IMG/VR virus record: IMGVR_UViG_3300025121_000011
Coordinates: 1 to 64,000 of that record
Strand: one strand, 5' to 3'
Source of the DNA: a virus
Length of the DNA: 64,000 bases
Each line of letters opens with the position of its first letter. Position 1 is the stretch's first letter. Made by a program: the position numbers and the translations under genes. Below, in pieces: positions 15,194 to 23,366 of this stretch. The notes beneath the pieces are model-generated. The model had not been told where the DNA came from and did not search any database. It was given only the letters and a program-made list of their open reading frames with translations.

Positions 15194-15235
15194 TATGTCA
15201 TTTTTTTCTTAGAAGGTGGACAAAAAAATGACATA
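15194..15235. terminator. Perfect 14 bp inverted repeat, candidate bidirectional terminator
   Basis: TATGTCATTTTTTT (15194-15207) is the exact reverse complement of AAAAAAATGACATA (15222-15235), with a 14-base spacer. The T7 and A7 tracts face each other inside the arms rather than trailing the stem, so it is unusual for a terminator and could also be a protein-binding palindrome. It is the only structured item seen in the 265-base gap 15062-15326. Confidence 0.4.
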
Positions 15236-15326
15236 ATCACTGGATGCAGTATTTCTATGCAGATTAAAGAATGTAGAAATTTTTGCTAATGGTAGTAGGA
15301 TTTTTCATCAGTTATATAGGAGTGTT

Positions 15327-15986
15327 ATGGATAGAAAAGTACATTGGGTTTCTAGATCAAAAGATAAAAAGACAGGAGAGGTTTTGGTTTCTTATTCTCC
15401 AAAAGAAACTTGTCCAAAAACTTGTTCTCTTAAAAAAGGAGGGTGTTACGCATGGGGTCTTTATTATTTAAAATCGTTGGGAGATAAATTATCCTCTGGA
15501 AAACTGGTTCCAAGAACATTAGATATTGCTATTAAGAATATCTTGCCTACAACAAAAATAGCGCGTCATAGGGTGGCTGGAGATGTTGTCGGGGATGTAG
15601 CTGCTACAATACAAGAATGTCGGGATCTAGATTCGGCGGGATTAATTAATATAGGATATACTCACAATTGGAGAGCAGCAGAATCTCAACCCTTAAAGCA
15701 TTACTTCAGAGCATCATGTCAATCAGTTGAAGAGGTATTAATCGCTAGAGAAATGGGTTGGGCAACAACTTTGATTGTCTCACAAGGTGTAGATAAAAAA
15801 ACCAAACTTCCTAATGGTGAATTTTCAGTAAAATGTCCGGCTAAACATGATATCGCTGGAAAGAAAGATGTTACCTGTAATACCTGCACATTATGTCGAG
15901 TGGATGGTAAAACGGAAAAGACAACAGTTATGTTTGAAGTGCATGGAAATAATTCAACTATTCAGAAGGCTAATGGAAAAATTTGA
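15327..15986 (+). CDS. Cys-rich phage protein of an uncharacterised family
   Basis: 219 residues, start ATG 15327 behind ATAGGAG. N-terminal cluster CPKTCSLKKGGCYA (about 31-44), then R-H-R-V-A-G-D, and a C-terminal cluster with CPAKH, CNTCTLC. Phage proteins with the CP-x-x-C-x-x-K/R-x-x-GCYA and H-x-x-GD pattern form a known but functionally undescribed group. The Cys pattern suggests an iron-sulfur or zinc site. The barrel-like succession of strands (GLINIGYTHNW, TTLIVSQG) suggests a TIM-barrel-like enzyme, which is my inference. Alone between two gaps. Confidence 0.7.
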   Translation: MDRKVHWVSRSKDKKTGEVLVSYSPKETCPKTCSLKKGGCYAWGLYYLKSLGDKLSSGKLVPRTLDIAIKNILPTTKIARHRVAGDVVGDVAATIQECRDLDSAGLINIGYTHNWRAAESQPLKHYFRASCQSVEEVLIAREMGWATTLIVSQGVDKKTKLPNGEFSVKCPAKHDIAGKKDVTCNTCTLCRVDGKTEKTTVMFEVHGNNSTIQKANGKI

Positions 15987-16007
15987 TAAAATTATAGGAG
16001 TAAAGTA

Positions 16008-16253
16008 ATGGGAGATTGGATTGGAAATAGAGTCGAAGAGGCTTTAGGAGCACTTCGTGGGGCTATGTATGATTTAAAAGTAGAAAACAATAAGGCTCAT
16101 GTTGTACTGGATTCATACGATATTCCGCAGTATACGGATGGCGAACTAAGTCGCCCACTCACATTGTCAGAAAGAATACAACTTAATCATGAAAAAGATC
16201 AAAATTATATTTTAAAATTATGTGAACAATTATTCATCGCAAGTAACGTTTAA
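16008..16253 (+). CDS. Unknown small protein, 81 aa
   Basis: ATG 16008, ribosome site AGGAG at the end of the upstream gap. Helical start (WIGNRVEEALGALRGAMYDLK) and a conserved-looking QYTDGELSRPLTLSERI stretch. No family recognised. Confidence 0.75.
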   Translation: MGDWIGNRVEEALGALRGAMYDLKVENNKAHVVLDSYDIPQYTDGELSRPLTLSERIQLNHEKDQNYILKLCEQLFIASNV

Positions 16254-16297
16254 CTAAATAAAAAAATAGAAAAAGTAACAATATGTTTGGAGAGTAT

Positions 16298-16633
16298 ATG
16301 AAAAAAAATCCTGAAGCAGGAGAATTGGTTTGCCTTAGTTCTAATGATAAATTTGCTTATCCGCATGGAGTAGCTTTATACTTAGATGATGGTAAAGTGG
16401 TTTTACCATCTTATTTGAAGGGGTGGGTTGTAACCGATATTGATGGTTTAGAAAATTATAGCACATTTGGCCGACATAATATCAGGAAAACACATTTCAA
16501 TGAATATGGAGAGATATGTGGATATGATTATTTAGCATATGATGCAGGTATTCCAACCGAACTTTGTCTTAGAAGAACAAATGGAGAATGGATTATTTCA
16601 AATGAGTTTAAACTTCCGACGTGGGTTCAGTAG
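16298..16633 (+). CDS. Unknown protein, 111 aa
   Basis: ATG 16298 is preferred because GGAG (16289-16292) is five bases before it; in-frame ATG 16283 would add MFGEY. Beta-rich with many Gly and aromatic residues (SYLKGWVVTDIDGLENYS). It converges with the - strand gene; their 3' ends overlap by 26 bases. Function unknown. Confidence 0.7.
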   Translation: MKKNPEAGELVCLSSNDKFAYPHGVALYLDDGKVVLPSYLKGWVVTDIDGLENYSTFGRHNIRKTHFNEYGEICGYDYLAYDAGIPTELCLRRTNGEWIISNEFKLPTWVQ

Positions 16634-17531
16634 TTTTAAACAGATCATCAAAGAAACTCATTCCTCTTTCATCTATAATAGAATTCATAACTTCTGAATA
16701 TTTTTTAGAAACATTTTGTTGAATGGTGTGAATAACTTTATCAAAGTCTGGTAAGATCTGGCCTTCTGTTGCCCACTGGATGCCCATAATTGCGATAGAT
16801 AAACCAATATCTATCCAAAATAAAGATCCGGCAGATACAAGTTCTATAAAAGCCAAAACAGCATCTTTTACTGCATCTATAGAATTTGCAATTAATCCGA
16901 TAAATTCTTTAATAAAACCACGAGAAGCTTTTGATAACTGATCAACAGAGATTGTTTTTTCAGGGTCCTCACGAGTTTGTTCTGTGATGGAATTTAGTAT
17001 TTTTGGATCTAATGCATCTTTCCAAGAAATTCCTAAAGTGTCAGAAACACCTAAAACATTAGATAATTCTTTGGAGCCGTAATATAGGTTTTTTAATGCA
17101 AAAGCAATACTGAAGAATACACCAATAAAAGGAATGGCGCGCAAAGTAGCCCCAGCCAAAGCTTGCTTTATTAAGATTGGATTATGTTCAATTTGAGATA
17201 GATGTTTCAATGTTGCGGTTTTAGTTTCACTTGATATCATTTGATCAACATATTTGCCAGCCTCTTTTAAGGCATTTGGATCCGCACTTCTAATTTTATT
17301 TCCAGCATCGGCTAATTGACCGATTCCTACAGAAAAGTATTGCATGGCTCTGGTGTTTAAAGTTGGCTCATAAGGTTTTGCAACTTCTGAAAATGTGTGT
17401 CGCCATTGTTCAAATTCTTTATTTAGATTTGCATCTAGTGCTAAAATAATTAATTGACGCGTTTCCAAAGAGGCGTCTATATAATTATAGTGGTCTAAAA
17501 TTTTAGAAAGTTGAAGAAGTTGTTTATTCAT
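16608..17531 (-). CDS. Membrane-associated protein, 307 aa, unknown function
   Basis: Read leftward; start ATG at 17531 preceded by GAGGCAA. A long helical N-terminal half leads to a hydrophobic pair: ATLRAIPFIGVFFSIAFAL (about 128-146) and SAGSLFWIDIGLSIAIMGI (about 234-252). A soluble helical end follows. The topology resembles small phage virion or membrane-penetrating proteins, but no family can be named. One of two - strand genes. It is divergent from 17575 and convergent with 16298. Confidence 0.7.
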   Translation of the reverse strand: MNKQLLQLSKILDHYNYIDASLETRQLIILALDANLNKEFEQWRHTFSEVAKPYEPTLNTRAMQYFSVGIGQLADAGNKIRSADPNALKEAGKYVDQMISSETKTATLKHLSQIEHNPILIKQALAGATLRAIPFIGVFFSIAFALKNLYYGSKELSNVLGVSDTLGISWKDALDPKILNSITEQTREDPEKTISVDQLSKASRGFIKEFIGLIANSIDAVKDAVLAFIELVSAGSLFWIDIGLSIAIMGIQWATEGQILPDFDKVIHTIQQNVSKKYSEVMNSIIDERGMSFFDDLFKTTEPTSEV

Positions 17532-17574
17532 TGTTGCCTCATTTTCTTAGTTTAAAATTAGTAGAGGATATATT

Positions 17575-18663
17575 ATGAAAGTAGTAAAAAGTAGCGAAGA
17601 AGTGGATCAGCTTATTTTACAATTAACATCAAAAGAGTTTTTGGGTTTACAACCTATTTTGGCAGGAGGGTTTGTAGCTTGGTTATATCAATTGGAGACT
17701 AATAGTCAAGAACAAATACCAGAGATTATAACTGCATATAAGAATATGAAGAAAATAAGAGAAACGGCATCCATTGCTGGCGTAAATTTAAATATTATTA
17801 CAACAGTAAAATATGATTTTTTATCTAATTATCCATATTATGATATAGATGCTTGGTTTAAAAATACAAATGATGTTTGGGATATTAATAATCCAGAGTC
17901 TGTTTTGATAACCGCAGAAGGAGAACGAGATCTCTTAAAAGAGATGGCAATTAAAATAGGCTTTCAAGATGTAAAGCATCAGTCTCTCTGGGCAAATACA
18001 TTATCTAGGCGTATCCGCTCTGATAATCATGAAGATAAATTGCAAATTATAATTCGACCATATTCTTCTACAGAAGAGATATTATCATCTTTTGATTTAG
18101 ACGGATGTAAGATTGGTTGGGAAAATGGATTTTTTCATCTTACAGATGAGTTTTTAGAGTCTATCCAAAATAGAAGAATAATTATAAATGATAATAATTG
18201 GAAATCTTCAGAACATTTTCAAAGAGTACAAACGGCGCTTAGAGCTTTCAAGTATCACAAAAGAATGGGATGGCCACTTTCTAAAGACTCTTTAAATAAG
18301 ATTTTTGAAGTTTATCAAGAAGTGTTCTCTCATAAAAAATATAAAGTTTCTGTTGTAAAAACAACAAGTCTAATCACCAAGGTTAGTACCGGGATTTCAT
18401 CAGTTTTGTCAAAAATATTACCAAAAATGTCGCCACATATGGCTCATCAGATTTCGATTTATGGACAGAATAAAAGCGTAGATGTGTTAAAGGATTTTCA
18501 GATGAAACTGTTGGATTCTTTTGAGATAATTGTTGTTCAGCCGGATTTCGAAAGTAGCATGCTTCCGTATTTTATTGGTACAGGTAATTATAAGATAGAA
18601 AAATTAGTTTTGGCTATGATGGAGTGTGAATCTAACAATAATTCTAGTACGTCAAAAATATGA
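17575..18663 (+). CDS. Nucleotidyltransferase-fold-like protein
   Basis: 362 residues, start ATG 17575, AGAGGAT upstream. Residues 26-34 read LAGGFVAWL, then YYDIDAWF (about 83-90) as a possible metal-binding DxD, then LQIIIRPYSSTEEILSSFDLDGCKIGW (about 157-183), and a helical RVQTALRAFKYHKRMGWPL. This order is shared with a loose group of nucleotidyltransferase-fold proteins found in viruses and eukaryotes that have a GG-motif, a DID strand and an F-D-D/L-D strand. Activity is not established for the group. The C-terminal third has Ser/Lys-rich helices. Confidence 0.5.
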   Translation: MKVVKSSEEVDQLILQLTSKEFLGLQPILAGGFVAWLYQLETNSQEQIPEIITAYKNMKKIRETASIAGVNLNIITTVKYDFLSNYPYYDIDAWFKNTNDVWDINNPESVLITAEGERDLLKEMAIKIGFQDVKHQSLWANTLSRRIRSDNHEDKLQIIIRPYSSTEEILSSFDLDGCKIGWENGFFHLTDEFLESIQNRRIIINDNNWKSSEHFQRVQTALRAFKYHKRMGWPLSKDSLNKIFEVYQEVFSHKKYKVSVVKTTSLITKVSTGISSVLSKILPKMSPHMAHQISIYGQNKSVDVLKDFQMKLLDSFEIIVVQPDFESSMLPYFIGTGNYKIEKLVLAMMECESNNNSSTSKI

Positions 18664-18752
18664 ATGTAGAGAATTCTTCTATATTTAAATTTATTTAGAT
18701 GATGTATTTGCATTCATAATTTATATTTTATTATAATACGGTGAGTATTTGT

Positions 18753-19337
18753 ATGTTACCAGATTCATTGGTTTATTTTATTCAACCTTCATCATACTTA
18801 GCTGTATTAATTGCTTATACGGTAGCTATGGATGTTTTGCCAATATTTGAAACGCAGAGACCAACAGATGATAAACTTAGGCAAATCATTAGTGTATGTA
18901 AGATGTATTTAAAATATATCTTAATTGATGTTAGGTCGCTGAATGATGATATTAAACGCTTATCTCGTGAACTTAAGTCCTACAATCCTGCTATGGACAG
19001 TTATGAATATATTTATATTGTTAACACAGCTGTTAGTGTTTTTGCAACTTTAAATTCTGCTATTAGATTTAAGAAAACTGGTATACTTATTAATCAGATA
19101 GATGCTTCTCTTAATAATGCTGCTGATGTTGTTTATTATGCAGCTCTCGCCTCTTCCGAAGAACACATCTTCAATTTGATTCTATCTCTGTTTCCTCAGA
19201 TGATCAATTATGCTGTTGAAAATCAAATCAAGTTGTTCACCGGACCTGGAGATTTCTCAGAGATATTTGAGATGTTAACCGATGAACAGAAGAAGCTGGT
19301 GATATATAATATGGATGTAATTGGAAATTGGAAATGA
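18753..19337 (+). CDS. Family protein copy B1 with non-repetitive core
   Basis: 194 residues. ATG 18753 is preferred over GTG 18741, because GGTGAG then forms the ribosome site and MLPDSLVYFIQPSSYL aligns with MISSKDLVYFINPPKYL of the siblings. The head is diverged (FETQRPTDDKLRQIISVCKMYL). The centre is an ordinary mixed sequence (DVRSLNDDIKRLSRELKSY and AVSVFATLNSAIRFKKTG) instead of the alanine repeat. From DVVYYAALASSEEH the tail is the same as in all others. It may keep the ancestral core from which the repetitive cores replaced or expanded. Confidence 0.9.
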   Translation: MLPDSLVYFIQPSSYLAVLIAYTVAMDVLPIFETQRPTDDKLRQIISVCKMYLKYILIDVRSLNDDIKRLSRELKSYNPAMDSYEYIYIVNTAVSVFATLNSAIRFKKTGILINQIDASLNNAADVVYYAALASSEEHIFNLILSLFPQMINYAVENQIKLFTGPGDFSEIFEMLTDEQKKLVIYNMDVIGNWK

Positions 19338-19951
19338 TTTCATCAAAAGATTTGGTTTTATTCATTAATCCTCCTAAATATTTATCCGTATTAATTGCTT
19401 ATACAGTTGCCGCAGATGTTCTGCCTATATTTGAAAAGCATTTTCCGAAGGATTTGAGACCGAGAAAAGCTGTTGAAGTTGCTAAGATGTATTTGGAGGG
19501 ATATGCGGTTGTTGCTGCTGATGTTGATGCTGCTGCTTATGATGCTGCTGATGCTGCTTATGATGCTGCTAATGCTGCTTATGATGCTGCTAATGCTGCT
19601 TATGCTGCTTATACTAATGTTGTTGTTGTTAATGCCGCTGTTTATGCTGTTTATTATGCCGCTGCTCATGCTGCTTATGCTGCTCATGCTTCTTATGCTG
19701 CTACTTATGCTGCTTCTTATGCTGCTTCTTATGCTGCTTCTGCTGCTTGTTATGCAGCCAAAGCCTCTTCCGAAGAACACATCTTCAACCTGATTTTATC
19801 TCTGCTTCCTCAGATGATCGATTATGCTGTTGAAAATCAAATTAAGTTATTCACAGGACCCGGAGATTTCTCAGGAATATTTGAGATGTTAACCGATGAG
19901 CAGAAGAAGCTGGTGATATTTAATATGGATGTAATTGGGAATTGGAAATGA
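19334..19951 (+). CDS. Ala-rich hypervariable-core family protein, copy B2
   Basis: 205 residues, the longest copy. ATG 19334 lies in an ATGA overlap. The head carries VAKMYLEGYAVVAADVDAA as in copy A3, 18 kb away. The core has YDAANAA units, a VVVVN patch and a late ASYAASYAASAACYAA run. The tail is standard, ending MDVIGNWK. Function unknown. Confidence 0.9.
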   Translation: MISSKDLVLFINPPKYLSVLIAYTVAADVLPIFEKHFPKDLRPRKAVEVAKMYLEGYAVVAADVDAAAYDAADAAYDAANAAYDAANAAYAAYTNVVVVNAAVYAVYYAAAHAAYAAHASYAATYAASYAASYAASAACYAAKASSEEHIFNLILSLLPQMIDYAVENQIKLFTGPGDFSGIFEMLTDEQKKLVIFNMDVIGNWK

Positions 19952-20511
19952 TTTCATCAAGAGATTTAGTTTACTTCATTAATCCTCCAAAATATTTATC
20001 CGTATTAATTGCTTATACAGTTGCCACAGATGTTCTGCCTATATTTGAAAAGCAGCATTCGAAGGATTTAAGACCAAGAAAAGCTGTTGAAGCGTCTAAG
20101 ATGTATTTGGATGGATATGCGGTTGATGCTGTTTATGCTGCTCATGCTTCTGCTGCTTATGCTGCTTATGTCACTGCTGATACTGTTTATGCTGCTTATG
20201 CTGCTAATGCTGCTGCTAATGCTGCTGCTGCTTATGCTGCTTATGCCGCTTATGTTGTTGTTGATTATGCTGCTTATGCTGTTTATTATGCAGCTCTTGC
20301 CTCTTCCGAAGAACACATCTTCAACCTGATTTTATCTCTGCTTCCTCAGATGATCAATTATGCTGTTGAAAATCAAATCAAGTTGTTTACGGGATCTGGA
20401 GATTTCTCAGAGATATTTGAGATATTAACCGATGAACAGAAGAAACCAGTGATATACAATATGGATGTAATTGGGAGTTTAAAGAGTATAATTTTAGAAA
20501 AGGAGAAATGA
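19948..20511 (+). CDS. Ala-rich hypervariable-core family protein, copy B3 (array end)
   Basis: 187 residues, ATG 19948 in an ATGA overlap. The head has the same KMYLDGYAVDA border as copy A1, and core segments such as AAYVTADTVYAAYAAN parallel A1's AAYVAADTAYAAYAAN. The tail departs after MDVIG into SLKSIILEKEK. The new ending itself supplies AAGGAG for the next gene, whose ATG overlaps this stop. Confidence 0.9.
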   Translation: MISSRDLVYFINPPKYLSVLIAYTVATDVLPIFEKQHSKDLRPRKAVEASKMYLDGYAVDAVYAAHASAAYAAYVTADTVYAAYAANAAANAAAAYAAYAAYVVVDYAAYAVYYAALASSEEHIFNLILSLLPQMINYAVENQIKLFTGSGDFSEIFEILTDEQKKPVIYNMDVIGSLKSIILEKEK

Positions 20512-20819
20512 TGTCTATTGATGATACATATAGTTTAAATAAATTTACGGAAATTGTTTATAAAATGACTGATCCTGAGTTGTTGGAGGCGGCAGAAGGT
20601 TTAATGAATGATTTAGCTATGATCAATAATATGAAACAAAAAATTGAAATGATGGAAGAGACTCTTCACGCAGGAAAACGAGCTGCATTCTATTTTTTCA
20701 CACTTAATTTAGACAGTGATGAAATCGCTATGGCAACCCAAACTGTTCGTGGAAGAAAAAGAGTATTAGCTGAAAAAGCAGCAAGAGAAGATAAAAAAAC
20801 AGAACCAGAGAATTCATAA
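20508..20819 (+). CDS. Unknown helical protein, 103 aa
   Basis: ATG 20508 overlaps the stop of copy B3 (ATGA), with AAGGAG just upstream; ATG 20511 is also possible. Three helices predicted by eye: PELLEAAEGLMNDLAMINNMK, KIEMMEETLHAGKRAAFYFF and a charged end KRVLAEKAAREDKK. Coupled to the hypervariable array, so it may be produced with it. Function unknown. Confidence 0.75.
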   Translation: MMSIDDTYSLNKFTEIVYKMTDPELLEAAEGLMNDLAMINNMKQKIEMMEETLHAGKRAAFYFFTLNLDSDEIAMATQTVRGRKRVLAEKAAREDKKTEPENS

Positions 20820-20901
20820 GAATAATTCATAAAAATCGTTACCCATACTAATATCAAAAGATAGATTGAATACATTTAATCTAGATCTGTATGGAGAATT
20901 T

Positions 20902-22269
20902 ATGGATAAAGAACAAAGGTTAAGACGGCTTAGGGCTATTGTTGCGGCTAGAAAAATTATTGCAGCTAAAGATAAAAGGTACATTGTAGAAATACCCGGA
21001 TATAACCTGCGAGGTTCTATTCGCTCGCAAACTCCTCACGAAGCTATTAATCAGATGGTGCAAAAGTGGTCTAAATCTGGAGAGCTTAATATTGCTTCTG
21101 TTGGAGACTTTAAAACTACAGATCCAAGCCAGCCCCTTCGGGTAAAGTTAACAGATTTTGAGTCAAGAAAAACTGTAGAATTATCTGTGCCTATAGAACA
21201 GGCTTTAATTGGATCGACCAGTTATCTTATACCAGATTTTGGCGGTTATACTTCTGAGTCTGCAAACTTGGGTCCTAACGTAGAAGAGTATGAAGAAAGA
21301 GATATTTTTCCTGTTTCTGAAAAAGAAATTGGAGAAAGAGAAGCTGTAATGGAAGATGTTTCTACTATGGAATTAGTGGAACCAAACTTTTCAGTACCAA
21401 AAATTTTAACAGCAGATCCATCGTTGAATTTTGCAGCAGAAGATATTAATGAATTGATTTTTAGATCTAAGAATAAAGAGTGGATTACTATACCATCTCA
21501 AGCTAGAAAGAAAGGGATCCCAAATCTCTATATTCTTGGAGATAGTCCCACATCACATGAGAAGTATTTTGGTATTAAAACTGAATATGGATATCTTCCA
21601 ACCATAGCTTCATCTGTTTTGTTATTTTTAGCCCTAGCTGGAAAGGCGAATCGTGGTGATTTAAGTCAGGTTCAGAAATTAAAAGTTCCAGATGATTTTA
21701 AATTTACCAATAAAATGCCTGGATCAGATTTTATATTGACGCTTCCACCATATATAGAAGAAGCGGCTATTAGAGATTCTTATTTTATTATGCGTGATGC
21801 CGAATTTACACCAGGATTTTTAACGCGATTAAGTTATAACGCAGGAACTGATAACTTCACTTTTGGCCACACCAAAGCACAGGGCGGAAGAAAAGAGGAT
21901 AAACAAACTCCAGCTAATGCTCCGGTCTCAAAAGATATGCAAGATCGCTTAGCCGTATTAAATCGTGGACTTTCCAAACCAATAGAGAATTATAGAGTTT
22001 TAAATTCTTTAGTTAAAGATTTTGTAATTAATCTTGATGCAAAAATTGTGCTTCTTTTAAAAGAACAGCATGCTGTTAATGCATCTGCTAGATTTTTAAA
22101 ACCAAGTGGAAAGCAAACGGATGTTGATGATGTATTAAGAAATATCATTCTAAGAAAAATTATTGCAGCTATACAAGGTGCGGAATCGTTCAGAGTGGGT
22201 GATGAAGATTTGAAATCACCCTTGGAAAGCGCAGAGTTTGAAGAAGGAGAATACCTTAGCCCAAGCTAA
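20902..22269 (+). CDS. Unknown protein, 455 aa, possibly structural
   Basis: ATG 20902 behind GGAGAA (20893-20898); the frame is open from TTG 20866, but that lacks a ribosome site. The basic N-terminus (EQRLRRLRAIVAARKIIAAKDKR) leads into a beta domain (YIVEIPGYNLRGSIRSQTPHEA), a middle acidic linker and a longer C-terminal domain with FILTLPPYIEEAAIRDSYFIM. Size and context (large unknown gene, no enzyme motif) would suit a virion or assembly protein, but no family is recognised. Confidence 0.7.
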   Translation: MDKEQRLRRLRAIVAARKIIAAKDKRYIVEIPGYNLRGSIRSQTPHEAINQMVQKWSKSGELNIASVGDFKTTDPSQPLRVKLTDFESRKTVELSVPIEQALIGSTSYLIPDFGGYTSESANLGPNVEEYEERDIFPVSEKEIGEREAVMEDVSTMELVEPNFSVPKILTADPSLNFAAEDINELIFRSKNKEWITIPSQARKKGIPNLYILGDSPTSHEKYFGIKTEYGYLPTIASSVLLFLALAGKANRGDLSQVQKLKVPDDFKFTNKMPGSDFILTLPPYIEEAAIRDSYFIMRDAEFTPGFLTRLSYNAGTDNFTFGHTKAQGGRKEDKQTPANAPVSKDMQDRLAVLNRGLSKPIENYRVLNSLVKDFVINLDAKIVLLLKEQHAVNASARFLKPSGKQTDVDDVLRNIILRKIIAAIQGAESFRVGDEDLKSPLESAEFEEGEYLSPS

Positions 22270-22301
22270 GCCGTTTGATGTAAATATGGTATCATATATT
22301 T

Positions 22302-22655
22302 ATGAAATGTGCCATTCTGATAAAATTGCCGATTATTAAACCAATTACGCACATTAATAATGTTTGTGAATTTTCTGAAGTTAATGGTTATTTGTATCAC
22401 AAAGATAGTATTTTTGCAGTTTGTCAGGTGAAAGAGATAAGTGGGGATTGGTGGCTTGTACATCGCCCCACAGAACATTTGTTTGCGCGATTTCGCAGTA
22501 AGCGTGATGTAGAAAAGTTTTTAGATTTTTTTCTTAAGGAGCTGGATGAAAAAGATATTTGTTTGCTGACACCAATGTATTCACAGGTGAAAGAGGCATT
22601 AGAATCTTCTTTTAATATTGCATATCCGCGTTATTGGTGTGAATCTCGGCGGTAA
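22302..22655 (+). CDS. Unknown protein, 117 aa
   Basis: ATG 22302; the ribosome site is poor. Beta-strand-rich opening (CEFSEVNGYLYHKDSIFAVCQV), then a GDWWLVHRPTEHLFARF strand pair and a helix with RDVEKFLDFFLKELDE. No family recognised. Located just upstream of the DNA methyltransferase gene. Confidence 0.7.
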   Translation: MKCAILIKLPIIKPITHINNVCEFSEVNGYLYHKDSIFAVCQVKEISGDWWLVHRPTEHLFARFRSKRDVEKFLDFFLKELDEKDICLLTPMYSQVKEALESSFNIAYPRYWCESRR

Positions 22656-22691
22656 AAACTTAACCCATGATAGTATGGAATCGAAATATAT

Positions 22692-23357
22692 ATGACAACA
22701 AATATTATTGAAACGGAATTAGATATTTATATCTGGTTTCAACAATTAAATGATAAAATAAATTTATGGATTACAGATCCTCCATATCCGTTTAATAATA
22801 AAAATGGAACCGGACGCTTTTCTTATAAAGATGGTAATGATGATATGTATACTAGGTTAGATTGGCCTGGATTAAGTTTGGTTTTTAAAGAAATGTATGA
22901 CGCATCATCAGAAGGTAGTCGAGCATATATTTTTGCTAATAAAGATGGATTAATTGAAACAATTAATCGCTTAAAATCTGTAGGCTGGATACATAGAAAT
23001 ATTTTAGTATGGGATAAGCAGCATTTTGGCGGAGGATATCATTGGAGAAATCAAATAGAGTATATTGTTTATGTTAGTAAAGGTAAGCCAAAAGTGTATG
23101 TTAAAGGCGTTGGAAATAAATTTAATTATAAGCGACCAACAAAAAGCAGCGTAAATCTGGCTATTGGGTATAATCCAATCGGTGCATCGTGTAAGCCTCT
23201 GGAGATTTGGAGAGATATCATTACTTATGGTGCAGCAGATGATGATGTCATTGCGGATCCATTTGCAGGTTCTAATCCGATGAAAGCTGCGTTGATGATG
23301 AATAATAATTTATCAAACAAAATTAAAACGGCATATACCAATGCGCTTAAGATTTAG
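22692..23357 (+). CDS. DNA methyltransferase, DPPY type (beta-class N6-adenine / N4-cytosine)
   Basis: 221 residues. The catalytic motif DPPY (29-32) lies near the N-terminus, and the AdoMet-binding motif DPFAGSNP (189-196) near the C-terminus, which is the beta-class order. SCKPLEIWRDII comes just before the AdoMet motif, as in the family. The target-recognition stretch is short. No restriction enzyme is adjacent, so it is probably an orphan modification enzyme that protects phage DNA or marks it. The specificity cannot be read. Ribosome site weak. Confidence 0.85.
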   Translation: MTTNIIETELDIYIWFQQLNDKINLWITDPPYPFNNKNGTGRFSYKDGNDDMYTRLDWPGLSLVFKEMYDASSEGSRAYIFANKDGLIETINRLKSVGWIHRNILVWDKQHFGGGYHWRNQIEYIVYVSKGKPKVYVKGVGNKFNYKRPTKSSVNLAIGYNPIGASCKPLEIWRDIITYGAADDDVIADPFAGSNPMKAALMMNNNLSNKIKTAYTNALKI

Positions 23358-23366
23358 GGAGTATAT

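Larger units (their letters stand above)
18753..20511 (+). repeat. Second array of the Ala-rich family (three genes)
   Basis: Three more copies of the family seen at 1-2837, again joined by ATGA overlaps at 19334 and 19948. The ends of the genes are nearly identical to array 1 at DNA level. The first copy has a non-repetitive middle. The array is bounded upstream by the nucleotidyltransferase-like gene and downstream by the 20508 gene, which is coupled by its own ATGA overlap. Confidence 0.95.

Noticed and set aside
18708-18737. Promoter TTGCAT-18-TATAAT before copy B1
   Set aside because: A start about seven bases after the -10 would cut off the ribosome site GGTGAG; kept out for that reason.
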